From Hyphomicrobiaceae bacterium (GTDB lineage: Bacteria > Pseudomonadota > Alphaproteobacteria > Rhizobiales > Hyphomicrobiaceae): a stretch of DNA of 64,000 nt. Shown piece after piece: positions 1-8,403 of the stretch. The stretch covers positions 62,001-126,000 of the forward strand of contig JALHMB010000002.1 of the NCBI GenBank assembly GCA_022844275.1, given 5' to 3'. A program made the position numbers and the translations under genes. A model generated the notes under the pieces. That model worked only from the letters and a program-made list of their open reading frames with translations. It had not been told where the DNA came from and did no database searches. Every line of letters begins with the position of its first letter. Position 1 is the first letter of the stretch.

Positions 1-282
1 TCTGAGTTCGTATTGAGCACTCCTTCGGGTGAACGTCCCGCGTTAGAGGTGCTGACCGAAGGCAGTTATCATCGCGAATTCGTGGACGACCTCGACCGCT
101 GCGAGTACTTCGTCCCTATCGAGTGGCTCCAAACTGTGGACCTAAATGCAGGGGTGCAGGAGGTCGGCATGTTCGGAAACCAGAACACTGTCTGCAAGCC
201 CGCAACCCCGAAATGGCGACAGACCGTAGAGCGGTTGAAGCAGCGATTTCCAGACTTCGATAAGAGGGTTGTACGCGCTTAG
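1..282 (+). CDS. Hypothetical protein, C-terminal part
   Basis: The frame is open from base 1, so the gene probably starts left of the window; a TTG at 13 is the only plausible internal start seen and has no clear ribosome site. The visible ~93 residues end with a conserved-looking block containing GNQNTVCKP followed by a W-x-x-TVERLK-x-RF helix. I recognise this pattern from uncharacterised bacterial proteins but can name no function. It lies inside the tRNA-bounded element, upstream of two other hypothetical genes and a resolvase. Moderately sure that it is coding, unsure of everything else. Confidence 0.5.
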   Translation, partial: SEFVLSTPSGERPALEVLTEGSYHREFVDDLDRCEYFVPIEWLQTVDLNAGVQEVGMFGNQNTVCKPATPKWRQTVERLKQRFPDFDKRVVRA

Positions 283-417
283 GAGAAATTGAGTGCGCAC
301 TAACGTGGCACGCATATTCTTCTAGTCTCCTCGGCGTTGGCTGCTCGCCTCCGCACAGGTGACCTATTTCCAAACCGCGAGTAATATATTCGTCTGATTT
401 GGGATACGGAGAACATC

Positions 418-1257
418 ATGAGCGCACCGGAGCAGCGGCGCGCGGCCGCCAGAGCGAATGCACAAAAGAGCACCGGTCCCATTACGACCGCGGGAAAAGC
501 GGCGGCCAGTCGAAATGCAGTCCGACACGGTGTGCTGTCTGAAAAGCTCCTTCTCGATGGAGAGCCGACAAGCGAGTTTGAAGCGCTGATCGCTGGGCTC
601 GCGCAATCGCTCAACCCTGTCGGAGTGCTCGAAACATCGATTGTCGAGCGGATCGCCATCACGCTCTGGCGCCAGCGGCGTCTCGTCCAATCGGAGACAG
701 CAGCACTTTCGTTGTCCCGCGAAGCGAAGCAGCTTGCGGCTCGGGTGTCGTCTGAGCTCGGCCGCAGCTACGGGCGGGAGGTGCAACCCGAGGATCTCGC
801 ACCATTTGACGGGCAGCAATTGGAATGGTGTAGGGCCGTGATTGCCGAGCTGGAGGACCTCGACGCGATCGACATACAGCACCTGGAAAGCCGAGCACCG
901 CTCGCGTTCGAGCAACTTCAATCAGATGCCGATGAAGTCACGTCGCTACAGGCCTTTCTATCAAGCCATGATGGGGGGCTGATGGGCTATCTGGGAGAGC
1001 TACTGCTCTGGTGCCGTGGGAAGCTCAAGGATGGTGCAGAGCGGCCGCACGTGTTGGAATTGGCGAAGCGTGTGGCGGACGTGCGCCTTGTGCTTCCAGC
1101 CGAGTCCTTGGAGCTGATGGGGCGATACCAATCCACCTTAGACAACCAGCTGTACAAGGCGCTGAGGATGTTACGCGACGCGCAGGAATGGCGTCTGAAG
1201 ACGCTTGAGGGTGCCACGGCGACATCAGAACTCGAAGGTATATCGGCGGCTGTGTGA
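418..1257 (+). CDS. Hypothetical protein with N-terminal STGP/NAxxHG motif
   Basis: 279 residues, ATG start with GGAG at 408-411. The N-terminus carries a basic signature, NAQKSTGP near residues 18-25, a GKAAASRNA stretch, then RHGVLSEKLLL. This signature is common in uncharacterised proteins of Alphaproteobacteria and soil bacteria, often in accessory DNA. The rest is helical and rich in Leu, Glu and Arg, with no signal peptide or membrane segment. No catalytic motif is visible. It sits upstream of another orphan gene and a serine resolvase, so it is probably cargo or a remnant of a mobile element. Function unknown. Confidence 0.6.
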   Translation: MSAPEQRRAAARANAQKSTGPITTAGKAAASRNAVRHGVLSEKLLLDGEPTSEFEALIAGLAQSLNPVGVLETSIVERIAITLWRQRRLVQSETAALSLSREAKQLAARVSSELGRSYGREVQPEDLAPFDGQQLEWCRAVIAELEDLDAIDIQHLESRAPLAFEQLQSDADEVTSLQAFLSSHDGGLMGYLGELLLWCRGKLKDGAERPHVLELAKRVADVRLVLPAESLELMGRYQSTLDNQLYKALRMLRDAQEWRLKTLEGATATSELEGISAAV

Positions 1258-1344
1258 GTTTGGCTTCGTTTCGCAGTTTCAGTGTCAGACCTAATACCCC
1301 CGAAGAATCCATATGATTTCGGGAAAATCTGAGAGGCAAATTCA

Positions 1345-1938
1345 TTGGGCGGTCGCGGATCGGGACGATCATCCAGCTTCAGTATGACGGTCGACAAGAC
1401 CAATGAGTTCCATTCGATCGACCTTGCCTGGCTGGGCCGACGCAAGCTCCTTAACCCCGGCCAATGGTCGACGCTGACTTGGTCCCGCCGGGGGCAGACA
1501 ACAGGCTCAATTCGCCTGGAGGTGTTTCAGAGCGCCGTCAGGCTCGTTTATCGACACCGCCCCAGCGGTGGCGATTGGCAGGATGTCAGTGAGTGGGTGC
1601 CGCTGGTCGAGACTGAAACCCCCTTCGGCGGCCGCCGCCAATGGTTCGAATGCGTCTCGTGCCGCGCACGCTGCCGGATTCTGTATGGAGGTGGTCGTTT
1701 CCGCTGCCGCCGCTGCCGCCGCTTGCGTTATGAGTCTCAGTACGAGCCACCTTTCGCGAGAGCTGCGACACGGGCGCTTAAGATCCGCGAGCGCCTCGGC
1801 GACCGTAGCGGGATTGACGACCCCTTCCCTCCAAAGCCCAAGCATATGCGTTGGAAGACCTACGAGCGGCTTGAGACAGAGTACGATCGGCTCAACGATG
1901 CCTGGGCAGTTGGCATCATGGCCCGCTTTCGCCCGTGA
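1345..1938 (+). CDS. Hypothetical zinc-ribbon protein (MGGRGSGR family)
   Basis: 197 residues from a TTG start; this start gives the N-terminus MGGRGSGR, which I recognise as the conserved beginning of a family of uncharacterised proteins in Rhizobiales, so it is preferred over an internal ATG at 1384. Residues about 104-128 contain C-x2-C-x3-C and then a C-x2-C pair embedded in an Arg-rich stretch, which looks like a zinc ribbon. The C-terminal ~60 residues are charged and helical. Nucleic-acid binding is plausible from the Cys pairs and basic charge, but is inference. It ends 158 bases before the convergent resolvase. Confidence 0.55.
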   Translation: MGGRGSGRSSSFSMTVDKTNEFHSIDLAWLGRRKLLNPGQWSTLTWSRRGQTTGSIRLEVFQSAVRLVYRHRPSGGDWQDVSEWVPLVETETPFGGRRQWFECVSCRARCRILYGGGRFRCRRCRRLRYESQYEPPFARAATRALKIRERLGDRSGIDDPFPPKPKHMRWKTYERLETEYDRLNDAWAVGIMARFRP

Positions 1939-2019
1939 GCGAGCGGCGCGGGGCCCGACAATTACTTCCTGACAAACCCGTATCGGGAATCTGTAAGTTT
2001 TCGCCAATCAAGTAAAAGC

Positions 2020-2068
2020 GCACGCAATACAACTTCCCATAATGAATATTTGAGGAAGTTGAGCGTGC
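2020..2068. repeat. Two-part inverted repeat between convergent genes
   Basis: Outer arms GCACGC (2020-2025) and GCGTGC (2063-2068) enclose inner arms CAACTTCC (2030-2037) and GGAAGTTG (2054-2061) around a 16-base AT-rich centre. Both arm pairs are perfect. It lies between the 3' ends of the zinc-ribbon gene and the resolvase. There is no T-tract, so a recombination or protein-binding site is as likely as a terminator. Confidence 0.5.
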
Positions 2069-2096
2069 AACCTGCTCTGGCGCACCGGCGCGCGGA

Positions 2097-2669
2097 CTAC
2101 CGCTGAGATGCCTTGGTTGAACCAGTCTCTTCGATGATGCGATAGATAGACATGCGCGACACTCCCAGCGCGCGCGCAACCGCCGCTGGCCCGTCACCCG
2201 ACCCAAGTCGAGCAAGGACGGCGCTCCGATCAATTCGCGGCTTTCCTCCCGTGTAGATGCCGGCCTTCTTGGCGCGGGCGATGCCTTCGGCCTGACGATC
2301 CCGGCGGACGTCGGTCTCGAACTGCGCAAAGACAGCTAGCATTCCGAAGAAAGCGCGCCCGGCTGATGTCGCGGTATCGACGCTCTGCTCCAGCACGCGA
2401 AGATGGGCGCCAGCCTCGTCTATCTCGTGGGCAATGTTGGCGAGATCCCGCAGCGACCGGCCGAGCCGGTCTAGGCGCGTGACGACCAAAGTATCGCCCC
2501 TGACTAGCACCTTGAGCGCAAGCTCAAGCTGCACCCTGCCAATCCGCTTGGTACCGCTTCGCTTATCCTCGAAGACGATCGCACATCCGTCCTGGTTGAG
2601 GGCTGACCTTTGTAGCGAGAGATCCTGGTCGTCGGTGCTGACGCGCGCGTAGCCGATCCGCCGGGCCAT
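2097..2669 (-). CDS. Serine recombinase / resolvase
   Basis: Small serine recombinase of the resolvase/invertase type, 190 residues from the ATG at 2669; the frame extends to 2708 but MARRIGYARVST is the usual start of the family. The nucleophile Ser lies in YARVSTDDQ near residue 10. The RLDRLGRS motif, with its catalytic Arg, is present near residue 65, and the middle has the FAQFETDVRRDRQAEG segment of the dimerisation helix. The C-terminus has a helix-turn-helix (AVARALGVSRMSIYRII). All catalytic motifs look intact. It could resolve a transposon cointegrate or invert DNA; no transposase gene is visible beside it. A res-like dyad lies directly upstream at 2713-2747. Confidence 0.9.
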   Translation of the reverse strand: MARRIGYARVSTDDQDLSLQRSALNQDGCAIVFEDKRSGTKRIGRVQLELALKVLVRGDTLVVTRLDRLGRSLRDLANIAHEIDEAGAHLRVLEQSVDTATSAGRAFFGMLAVFAQFETDVRRDRQAEGIARAKKAGIYTGGKPRIDRSAVLARLGSGDGPAAVARALGVSRMSIYRIIEETGSTKASQR

Positions 2670-3037
2670 GGGCATCTCCAATGTCACATCTGACTGTGCT
2701 TGTAACATAATACGTCACAATACTCCAAAAGCGACCCTGTTGTGACGCGGAAACGGCCCTGTTTGTAGTGTAACGAAAGGGTGTACGCTGGTGATGATGA
2801 GCCGAGCGGTCCCGCCGCGGATGGCGAATTACGCGCTTTCCGGTGCGTCAATGCTTCGGTGGCCGCGCGTCCTAAACGGATTGCCGGGGCACGACCACGG
2901 TTTGACCTAGTAGAATGTCTTAGCACCCAGAGGGTGCGCGGACCGATATATGATAATTGATTAGTCTGGTATGCGTGGCGCGGATTTTGAGGACGACATA
3001 CGAGCAAGTCCTGTGCATCACGGACAAGACGGCGCGT
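2670..3037. other. Intergenic region between resolvase and SDR gene
   Basis: No convincing gene. It holds the res-like dyad next to the resolvase start and a nearby partial copy (CCCTGTTTGTAG around 2757) of the sequence in the dyad spacer. An in-frame extension of the SDR frame back to 2957 exists but lacks family similarity. Confidence 0.5.
2713..2747. promoter_or_regulatory. Candidate res/operator dyad of the resolvase
   Basis: Perfect 8-base inverted arms CGTCACAA (2713-2720) and TTGTGACG (2740-2747) separated by 19 bases, giving a 35-base dyad 44 bases upstream of the resolvase start. Size and position match a resolvase-binding subsite, which in this family doubles as an autoregulatory operator. 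Inferred from position and symmetry only. Confidence 0.45.
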
Positions 3038-3829
3038 ATGGATCTTAAACTCAAAGGACAGGCCGTTCTCATCACAGGGGCAGGGTCAGGGATTGGGCAA
3101 GCGATTGCACTCGCATTCGCGGCTGAGGGAGCTGCGGTTGCGGTCAATGACCTGACTCATGAGCAGTGCCGGGAGACGCTCGACCTGCTGCGGCCCACCG
3201 GAGTGCCGATGCTTGCGGCACCATTCGACGTCACCCGATTGAATGACGTACGTGCCAGCATGGGCGAGGTTCAAGCCCAGCTCGGGCGCCTCGACGTTCT
3301 CATCAACAACGCGGCCGTGATGGCGAATAACACCTCCTTCGTGGAGAGCCGACCCGAGGACTGCGAGAGAGAGATCGCGGTCGGTTTATTTGGGGCGATG
3401 CACTGCGCGCGAGTTGTTTTGCCGGGTATGATGGACCGAGCCCACGGCCGGATCGTGAACATCGTGTCAGACGCCGCCAGGGTTGGCCAAGAGAGGGAAG
3501 TCGCCTACTCGAGCGCGAAGGGTGGTCTGATTTCCTTCACGAAGTCGCTGGCTCGCGAGGTCGGACGCCACGGGATAACGGTCAATGCCGTGTCGCCAGC
3601 TGCAACCGACACGCCACTGCGCCGCCAGATGCTGCAGCGCCTAGAAGCAAAGCTCGGGGCAGAAGCCGTGGCGGCGCGCGAGGAGAAAGTGCGCCGCATC
3701 TACCCGGTTCGTCGCATCGGCGAGCCAAGCGACGTGGCCGACTTGGTGACATTCCTGGCATCGACCAGGGCGCGCCACATCACCGGACAGATCTGCAGTG
3801 TGAATGGTGGCTTTGCGATGCCCGGTTGA
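3038..3829 (+). CDS. SDR family NAD(P)-dependent oxidoreductase
   Basis: 263 residues from the ATG at 3038, which places the dinucleotide-binding motif TGAGSGIG at residues 13-20 as usual for classical short-chain dehydrogenases. NNAAV follows at 90-94, the catalytic Ser is in NIVS (144) and the catalytic pair is Tyr157 and Lys161 in YSSAK. The C-terminus has the family's ITGQICSVNGG. Such enzymes reversibly oxidise alcohols, 3-hydroxyacyl-CoAs or diols in the cytoplasm. It is the first gene of a run reading into an acyl-CoA dehydrogenase and an enoyl-CoA hydratase, so a 3-hydroxyacyl-CoA or related substrate is a reasonable guess. Substrate not determined. Confidence 0.88.
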   Translation: MDLKLKGQAVLITGAGSGIGQAIALAFAAEGAAVAVNDLTHEQCRETLDLLRPTGVPMLAAPFDVTRLNDVRASMGEVQAQLGRLDVLINNAAVMANNTSFVESRPEDCEREIAVGLFGAMHCARVVLPGMMDRAHGRIVNIVSDAARVGQEREVAYSSAKGGLISFTKSLAREVGRHGITVNAVSPAATDTPLRRQMLQRLEAKLGAEAVAAREEKVRRIYPVRRIGEPSDVADLVTFLASTRARHITGQICSVNGGFAMPG

Positions 3830-3882
3830 GCGGGCACTCGCCTAGACCTTCCCCTAGCCCAAGAGAAAATACCGTGACGACA

Positions 3883-5013
3883 ATGACCGACGAACAACTC
3901 GCGATGCGCGACATGGTGCGCAACTTCGTGCGCGACGAGATCATGCCTCACGCGGCCGATTGGGATCGACAGCACATCGTTCCAAAGGCGACTTTAGAAA
4001 AGCTGGGCGGATTCGGGTTTTTCGGCGTCGGTATTCCTCCGGAATGGGGCGGGGCGGGAGCCGATTTTTTCTCTTATCTGTATTTAACCGAAGAGCTGAG
4101 CTACGGCGATGCGGGCATCTGCAACACAATAAATGCAACGAACTCGTTCTCCAACAATCTATTCGCATTCGGTACAGAGCAGCAGAAGGAGCGCCACCTT
4201 CGCCCCGTTGTGGAAGGCCGGCAGGTTGCGTGCATGCTGCTGACTGAGCCGCAAGCAGGGTCGGATGCTGCAAACCTGCGGGCGCGCGCCGACCGACGCG
4301 GTGACTGCTATGTCATCAACGGAAGTAAGCTGTTCATCACTTCCGGAGCGACGGCGAAGATCTCGCTTGTCATTGCTGTTACCGATCCTGCTGCTGGACG
4401 GCGCGGCATCTCAGCATTCATCGTGCCGACTGACACGCCCGGTTACATCGTCGTTCGTGAGGAGCTGAAGCTTGGTCACCGGACGAACGACACCTGTCAA
4501 ATTTCACTCGAGAATGTGGAAGTTCCGGTCGAGAATCTGCTTGGTGAGCTTGGTGATGGTCTAAAAATCGCCCTGTCGGGGCTAGAGACGAAGCGCATCG
4601 TCGTAGCGGCTCAGGCCGTGGGCTTGGCACAGCGCGCCTTCGACGAAGCGTTGCGGTATTCCCAGGAACGCGAGACGTTCGGTAAGAAGATCTCCCAGCA
4701 CCAAGCTGTCGCATTCACGCTCGCCGAGATGGCGACCGACCTCGAATGTGCGCGGCAACTCTATCATCACGCGGGTCGTCTCAAAGAGGCGGGTGTTCGC
4801 TGCGTTCGCGAAGCTTCCATGGCGAAGCTGTTCGCCTCGCAGATGAGCGAGCGTGTCTGCTCGGCGGCGCTGAAGATGCACGGCGGCTATGGCTTCCTAA
4901 ACGACTTCCCTTTGGAGAAGCTGTATCGGGACGCCATGGTGTTCCAGCTTTATGACGGGACGAACGAGATCCAGAAGCTCCTCATTTCCCGTGAGTTGCT
5001 TGCCAAGCGCTAG
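3883..5013 (+). CDS. Acyl-CoA dehydrogenase family protein
   Basis: 376 residues from the ATG at 3883 (a GTG at 3874 is the alternative); the frame overlaps the end of the SDR gene, pointing to co-transcription. Visible family blocks are TEPQAGSD (FAD/substrate contact), ITSGATA, and the C-terminal MHGGYGFLNDFPLEKLYRD. FAD-dependent alpha,beta-dehydrogenation of an acyl-CoA with electrons passed to ETF is the expected reaction. The loop that carries the catalytic Glu in medium- and short-chain enzymes (YEGT) reads YDGTNEIQ here, with Asp at about residue 358. The Asp may still serve as base or the base may lie elsewhere. Next gene is an enoyl-CoA hydratase. Confidence 0.9.
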   Translation: MTDEQLAMRDMVRNFVRDEIMPHAADWDRQHIVPKATLEKLGGFGFFGVGIPPEWGGAGADFFSYLYLTEELSYGDAGICNTINATNSFSNNLFAFGTEQQKERHLRPVVEGRQVACMLLTEPQAGSDAANLRARADRRGDCYVINGSKLFITSGATAKISLVIAVTDPAAGRRGISAFIVPTDTPGYIVVREELKLGHRTNDTCQISLENVEVPVENLLGELGDGLKIALSGLETKRIVVAAQAVGLAQRAFDEALRYSQERETFGKKISQHQAVAFTLAEMATDLECARQLYHHAGRLKEAGVRCVREASMAKLFASQMSERVCSAALKMHGGYGFLNDFPLEKLYRDAMVFQLYDGTNEIQKLLISRELLAKR

Positions 5014-5048
5014 CGGATCGGCAGCTCCTTAGTACAGGGCAGGACGGC

Positions 5049-5825
5049 GTGATACTGACGATCTCACAAGACGGGCCGGTTCGGGTACTAACCCTCAACC
5101 GACCGGAAGCCATGAATGCTCTGTCGGATGCGCTTGCTACGCGGCTCCTTGAGGAGGTACGCGCGGCGGAGAATGATATCGACACCCGCGTCGTCATCGT
5201 GACTGGCGCTGGAGACAAAGCTTTCTGTGCTGGTGCCGATCTCAAAGAACGGCGCAATATGACGGCCGACGAGAAGTGGGGGCAGGCGACGTCTCTCTGG
5301 CGCGTAAACGAAGCCATATGGCGCTCCCCGAAAGCCTTCGTCGCTGCAGTAAATGGCTGGTGCGTCGGTGGTGGCTTTGAACTTGCCCTTTATTGTGATC
5401 TCCGGATAGCCAGTGAGCAGGCTCGCTTCGGTTTCCCCGAGATGACCTTGGGTGCATTTCCTGGTGCGGGTGGCGCGGTCATTCTCCCTCGGCTGATCGG
5501 TCGCGCGGCGGCTCGCCCCTTCTTCTACATGGCCCGTCAGGTCGGCTCTGATGAGGCGAAGGAACTCGGTATCCTAGAGGCCGTCGTCAGACGCGAGGCA
5601 TTACTCCCCGCAGCGATGGAACTTGCGAGGAAGATCGCGGACAGCACTAGCCCGCTTGGCTTCGCTGGCGCCAAGCAGCTCCTCAATGCGGGAGCGGACT
5701 TGCCTTTCGAAAATGCCGCAGAGCTCAATCAGGCTACTCGCCGTCCGCTGGAAGCAACGGCCGATTATGAGGAGGGCCTCCTAGCCCATTTCGAGAAGCG
5801 CAAGCCGCGGTTCATTGGCCGCTAG
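5049..5825 (+). CDS. Enoyl-CoA hydratase/isomerase family protein
   Basis: 258 residues with a GTG start. Crotonase-fold marks: the AFCAGADLKE loop (residues 58-67), the oxyanion-hole glycines in VGGGFELA (106-113), and two glutamates at the positions of the hydratase pair, Glu111 in GGGFEL and Glu131 in GFPEMTLG. Both being present favours a true 2-enoyl-CoA hydratase over an isomerase or hydrolase. It follows the acyl-CoA dehydrogenase by 35 bases, so the two steps (dehydrogenation then hydration) are probably successive in the island's pathway. Cytoplasmic. Confidence 0.9.
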   Translation: MILTISQDGPVRVLTLNRPEAMNALSDALATRLLEEVRAAENDIDTRVVIVTGAGDKAFCAGADLKERRNMTADEKWGQATSLWRVNEAIWRSPKAFVAAVNGWCVGGGFELALYCDLRIASEQARFGFPEMTLGAFPGAGGAVILPRLIGRAAARPFFYMARQVGSDEAKELGILEAVVRREALLPAAMELARKIADSTSPLGFAGAKQLLNAGADLPFENAAELNQATRRPLEATADYEEGLLAHFEKRKPRFIGR

Positions 5826-5857
5826 AGCCGACCTGGCGCGCAATGGAGAGTAGATCA

Positions 5858-6685
5858 GTGTCTGAGGGCCTGCCGACCTATCGTCTCTACGCCATCAAGT
5901 ACGCGTCACGAGAAGCCAAGCGCTCAGACCACTTTATCGGCGGTGACGCGCGCGATGAGCGCATGGATATGGACTACTTCATCTGGATCGCCGTCGGCGC
6001 GGGCCGGAAGATTGTGATCGACACGGGATTCTCCGCCGCGGTCGCGGAACGACGAAAGCGCAAGTTGTTACGTTGTCCGATTGAATCGCTGAGGTTGATC
6101 GGAATCGAGCCGAGCGCAGTCAGCGACGTCATCCACACACACCTTCACTACGATCATGCGGGCAACACCGATCTGCTACCGCAAGCGACTTTCCATCTTC
6201 AGCAGAGCGAACTGGCATTTGCGACGGGAGCGGATATGCGTTTCCGCTACTTCGCCGCCGGTTACGAGGCCGATGATATCGCCAATCTGGTCCGGCTGAA
6301 TTTCGCGCGCAGGCTGAAACTCTACGACGGTCCCTTCACTTTCGCGCCGGGCATGGAGGTCGACGTAGCGCCAGGGCATAGCGTCGGCCTGCAATATCTG
6401 CGCATCCACACCGAGCGTGGCTGGATCACGCTGGCGGGCGACGTGGCTTCATTCTTCGAGAACGTTAGCCGGCAACGGCCTTTCGTGGCGGCTGTCGATA
6501 TCGCGCAGATGCTGCGGTCTTACGAGAAGGTACGGGCGACGGTGCCGAGCCTCGACTATCTCATCCCGGGACACGATACGCTGGTAACGGAGAGCTATCC
6601 GCCGGCGAGCGATGAGCTCGCGGGTATTGTCGTTCGTCTCGATCTGCCGCCGCTGCGCGCGATTCCGGATCGACCGGTACGCTAG
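5858..6685 (+). CDS. MBL-fold metallo-hydrolase (lactonase-like)
   Basis: About 275 residues. The frame opens at an ATG at 5843, but a GTG at 5858 has GGAGAG nine bases upstream and gives the family-like start SEGLPTYRLYAIKYA. The zinc motif is HTHLHYDHAGN, followed by a GHS histidine, an LAGD aspartate and IPGHD near the C-terminus, so all five metal-ligand blocks are present. The arrangement is that of the N-acyl-homoserine lactonase-like branch. Next to catabolic genes it more likely opens a lactone or thioester intermediate than a signalling lactone, but that is inference. Confidence 0.82.
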   Translation: MSEGLPTYRLYAIKYASREAKRSDHFIGGDARDERMDMDYFIWIAVGAGRKIVIDTGFSAAVAERRKRKLLRCPIESLRLIGIEPSAVSDVIHTHLHYDHAGNTDLLPQATFHLQQSELAFATGADMRFRYFAAGYEADDIANLVRLNFARRLKLYDGPFTFAPGMEVDVAPGHSVGLQYLRIHTERGWITLAGDVASFFENVSRQRPFVAAVDIAQMLRSYEKVRATVPSLDYLIPGHDTLVTESYPPASDELAGIVVRLDLPPLRAIPDRPVR

Positions 6686-6873
6686 AAAGTCCCTGCGCTA
6701 CAGCCGATATGTGGCGGATAACGACGCTGCTATGCCGGTACCGCGCGTGGTCTGTGCCGGCTCACGGAATATGATCCGAACGGAGAATACGGCAGCATCG
6801 CCAGTTAAACGAACAATGGCATGACTGCGCCGCCGCATTATGGTGGACGGCTCGGCGGAGGAGACCAAAGATC

Positions 6874-8331
6874 ATGAAAACTTTCGAGCGGCTCACAGGC
6901 GAAGATCCGATGGAGGCGCTGTGTCGAATGGTCGTCGAGACGACCTACGATGATCTGCCGGAGGACGTCCGCGAATTCGGCAAGAAGCAGATCCTCGATA
7001 TCATCGGGGTTTCGATGGGCGGCTCCGGCATGGACGGCATCGCAGACGTCGTTGCCTTCGTCCGCGATCAGGGCGGCAAGCCTGAGAGCGATATCCCCTT
7101 CTTCGGCGGCAAAGTACCCGCAGCCATGGCGGCTTTTGCTATGGCGCCGATGGCCCGCGCGATGGATATGGGCGATACCCACTACGAAGCGGGCCACGGC
7201 GCCGAGTACACCGTGCCGACGTTACTGGCTGCGACAGGGCTGAAGGACAAGACCAGCGGTCGCGAGCTTTTGGCCGCCTTTATCGTCGCGCAGGAACTCA
7301 TGATCCGGACCGGCCTCGGCTGTTCGTTCAAGAGTACCGAGCAGCCCGGAGGTTCCGCCGGAGGTCACTACATTTTTGGAGCGGTCGCAGCGGCCGGGAA
7401 GCTGCTCGGCTTCAGCCAAGCCGAGCTCATGAACGCACTCGGCATCGCCAAGCTTATGACCCAGCCACATGACGCCTCGATGTACAACGAAGGCGCCTCG
7501 ATGATCCGCTTCCATCACGGTTTCGTCGCCCAGGATGCGATCACCGTGTGCCGCATGAGCCGTCTGGGAGTGACCGGCCCAGTGAAGGAATTCCTCGCGG
7601 GCACACAGCGCGGTTACTACGCCCTATTTGCACGCCAGGGGCGCATCGATCTGGAAGCTGTCACCCATGAACTTGGATCTCGCTGGGAGATGATGCGCAC
7701 CAGCTTTAAGGCGCACGCCGCCTGCAAATGCACCCACACAGGTATCGATCTGCTGTTGGAGCAGATGCAGAAGCACAAATTCACCGTCGCCGATGTCGAA
7801 GGAATGCACCTCGATGTCGGCAACTTGAATTGGACGGTCGTGGCCATCCCAAAGGCCGAGAAGTGGAAGCCGGAAACGGTCCCGCAGTGTCAGTTTAGCC
7901 TGCCTTATGTCATGTCGACGGTTGTTCACGACGGTGGCATCTTTCTCGACGCGTACACGCCGCAAGCCCGTTCGCGTGCCGATGTGCGGGCGTTCATGAC
8001 GCGCATCTCGGCGCAGCTTGATGAAAAACTGGACCCACTCGGCACGCGGTTGAGCACCCGGTTGAAAGATGGACGGATGATCACAGGCGTGTGCACGGTC
8101 GAGAAAGGGCACCCGGACAATCCTATGACCGTGGAAGAAGTGGCCGCCAAATTCCGCAGATGCGCGCCTTTCGCGGCTTACCCGATCGACGATGACGCAA
8201 TCTCCAGGGTCATCACCAATGTACTAGCGCTTGAAAGCGTTTCCGATGTCGCCGCTGATGTCGTCCGGCCTCTGGTGCCGCACAACGTAGTCGGCCGGCC
8301 AAAGAGTCTGACGGCGGAAGCCGCCACCTGA
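6874..8331 (+). CDS. MmgE/PrpD family protein
   Basis: 485 residues, ATG preceded by GGAGGAG. Family features are the all-alpha N-terminal domain with a KKQILDIIGVSMGG segment, the GHGAEYTVP active-site-like region near residue 110, and the C-terminal GHPDNPMTVEEVAAKFRRCA segment. The family includes 2-methylcitrate dehydratase (PrpD), cis-aconitate decarboxylase and iminodisuccinate epimerase, so the reaction cannot be fixed. A second paralogue lies at 10980 in the same island. A 188-base gap before it holds nothing recognisable. Probably acts on a branched di- or tricarboxylate. Confidence 0.88.
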   Translation: MKTFERLTGEDPMEALCRMVVETTYDDLPEDVREFGKKQILDIIGVSMGGSGMDGIADVVAFVRDQGGKPESDIPFFGGKVPAAMAAFAMAPMARAMDMGDTHYEAGHGAEYTVPTLLAATGLKDKTSGRELLAAFIVAQELMIRTGLGCSFKSTEQPGGSAGGHYIFGAVAAAGKLLGFSQAELMNALGIAKLMTQPHDASMYNEGASMIRFHHGFVAQDAITVCRMSRLGVTGPVKEFLAGTQRGYYALFARQGRIDLEAVTHELGSRWEMMRTSFKAHAACKCTHTGIDLLLEQMQKHKFTVADVEGMHLDVGNLNWTVVAIPKAEKWKPETVPQCQFSLPYVMSTVVHDGGIFLDAYTPQARSRADVRAFMTRISAQLDEKLDPLGTRLSTRLKDGRMITGVCTVEKGHPDNPMTVEEVAAKFRRCAPFAAYPIDDDAISRVITNVLALESVSDVAADVVRPLVPHNVVGRPKSLTAEAAT

Positions 8332-8403
8332 ACGTTCGGTGTGCCTGCTTCAGATAGAGCGAGAAGCTCGCCTCGCGAAATGAAACTTGAAAAGGAAGAA
8401 CAC

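Noticed and set aside
5858-6685. MBL-fold gene as the missing PhnP
   Set aside because: It lies inside the catabolic element 43 kb from the C-P lyase genes and has lactonase-like rather than PhnP-like motif context.
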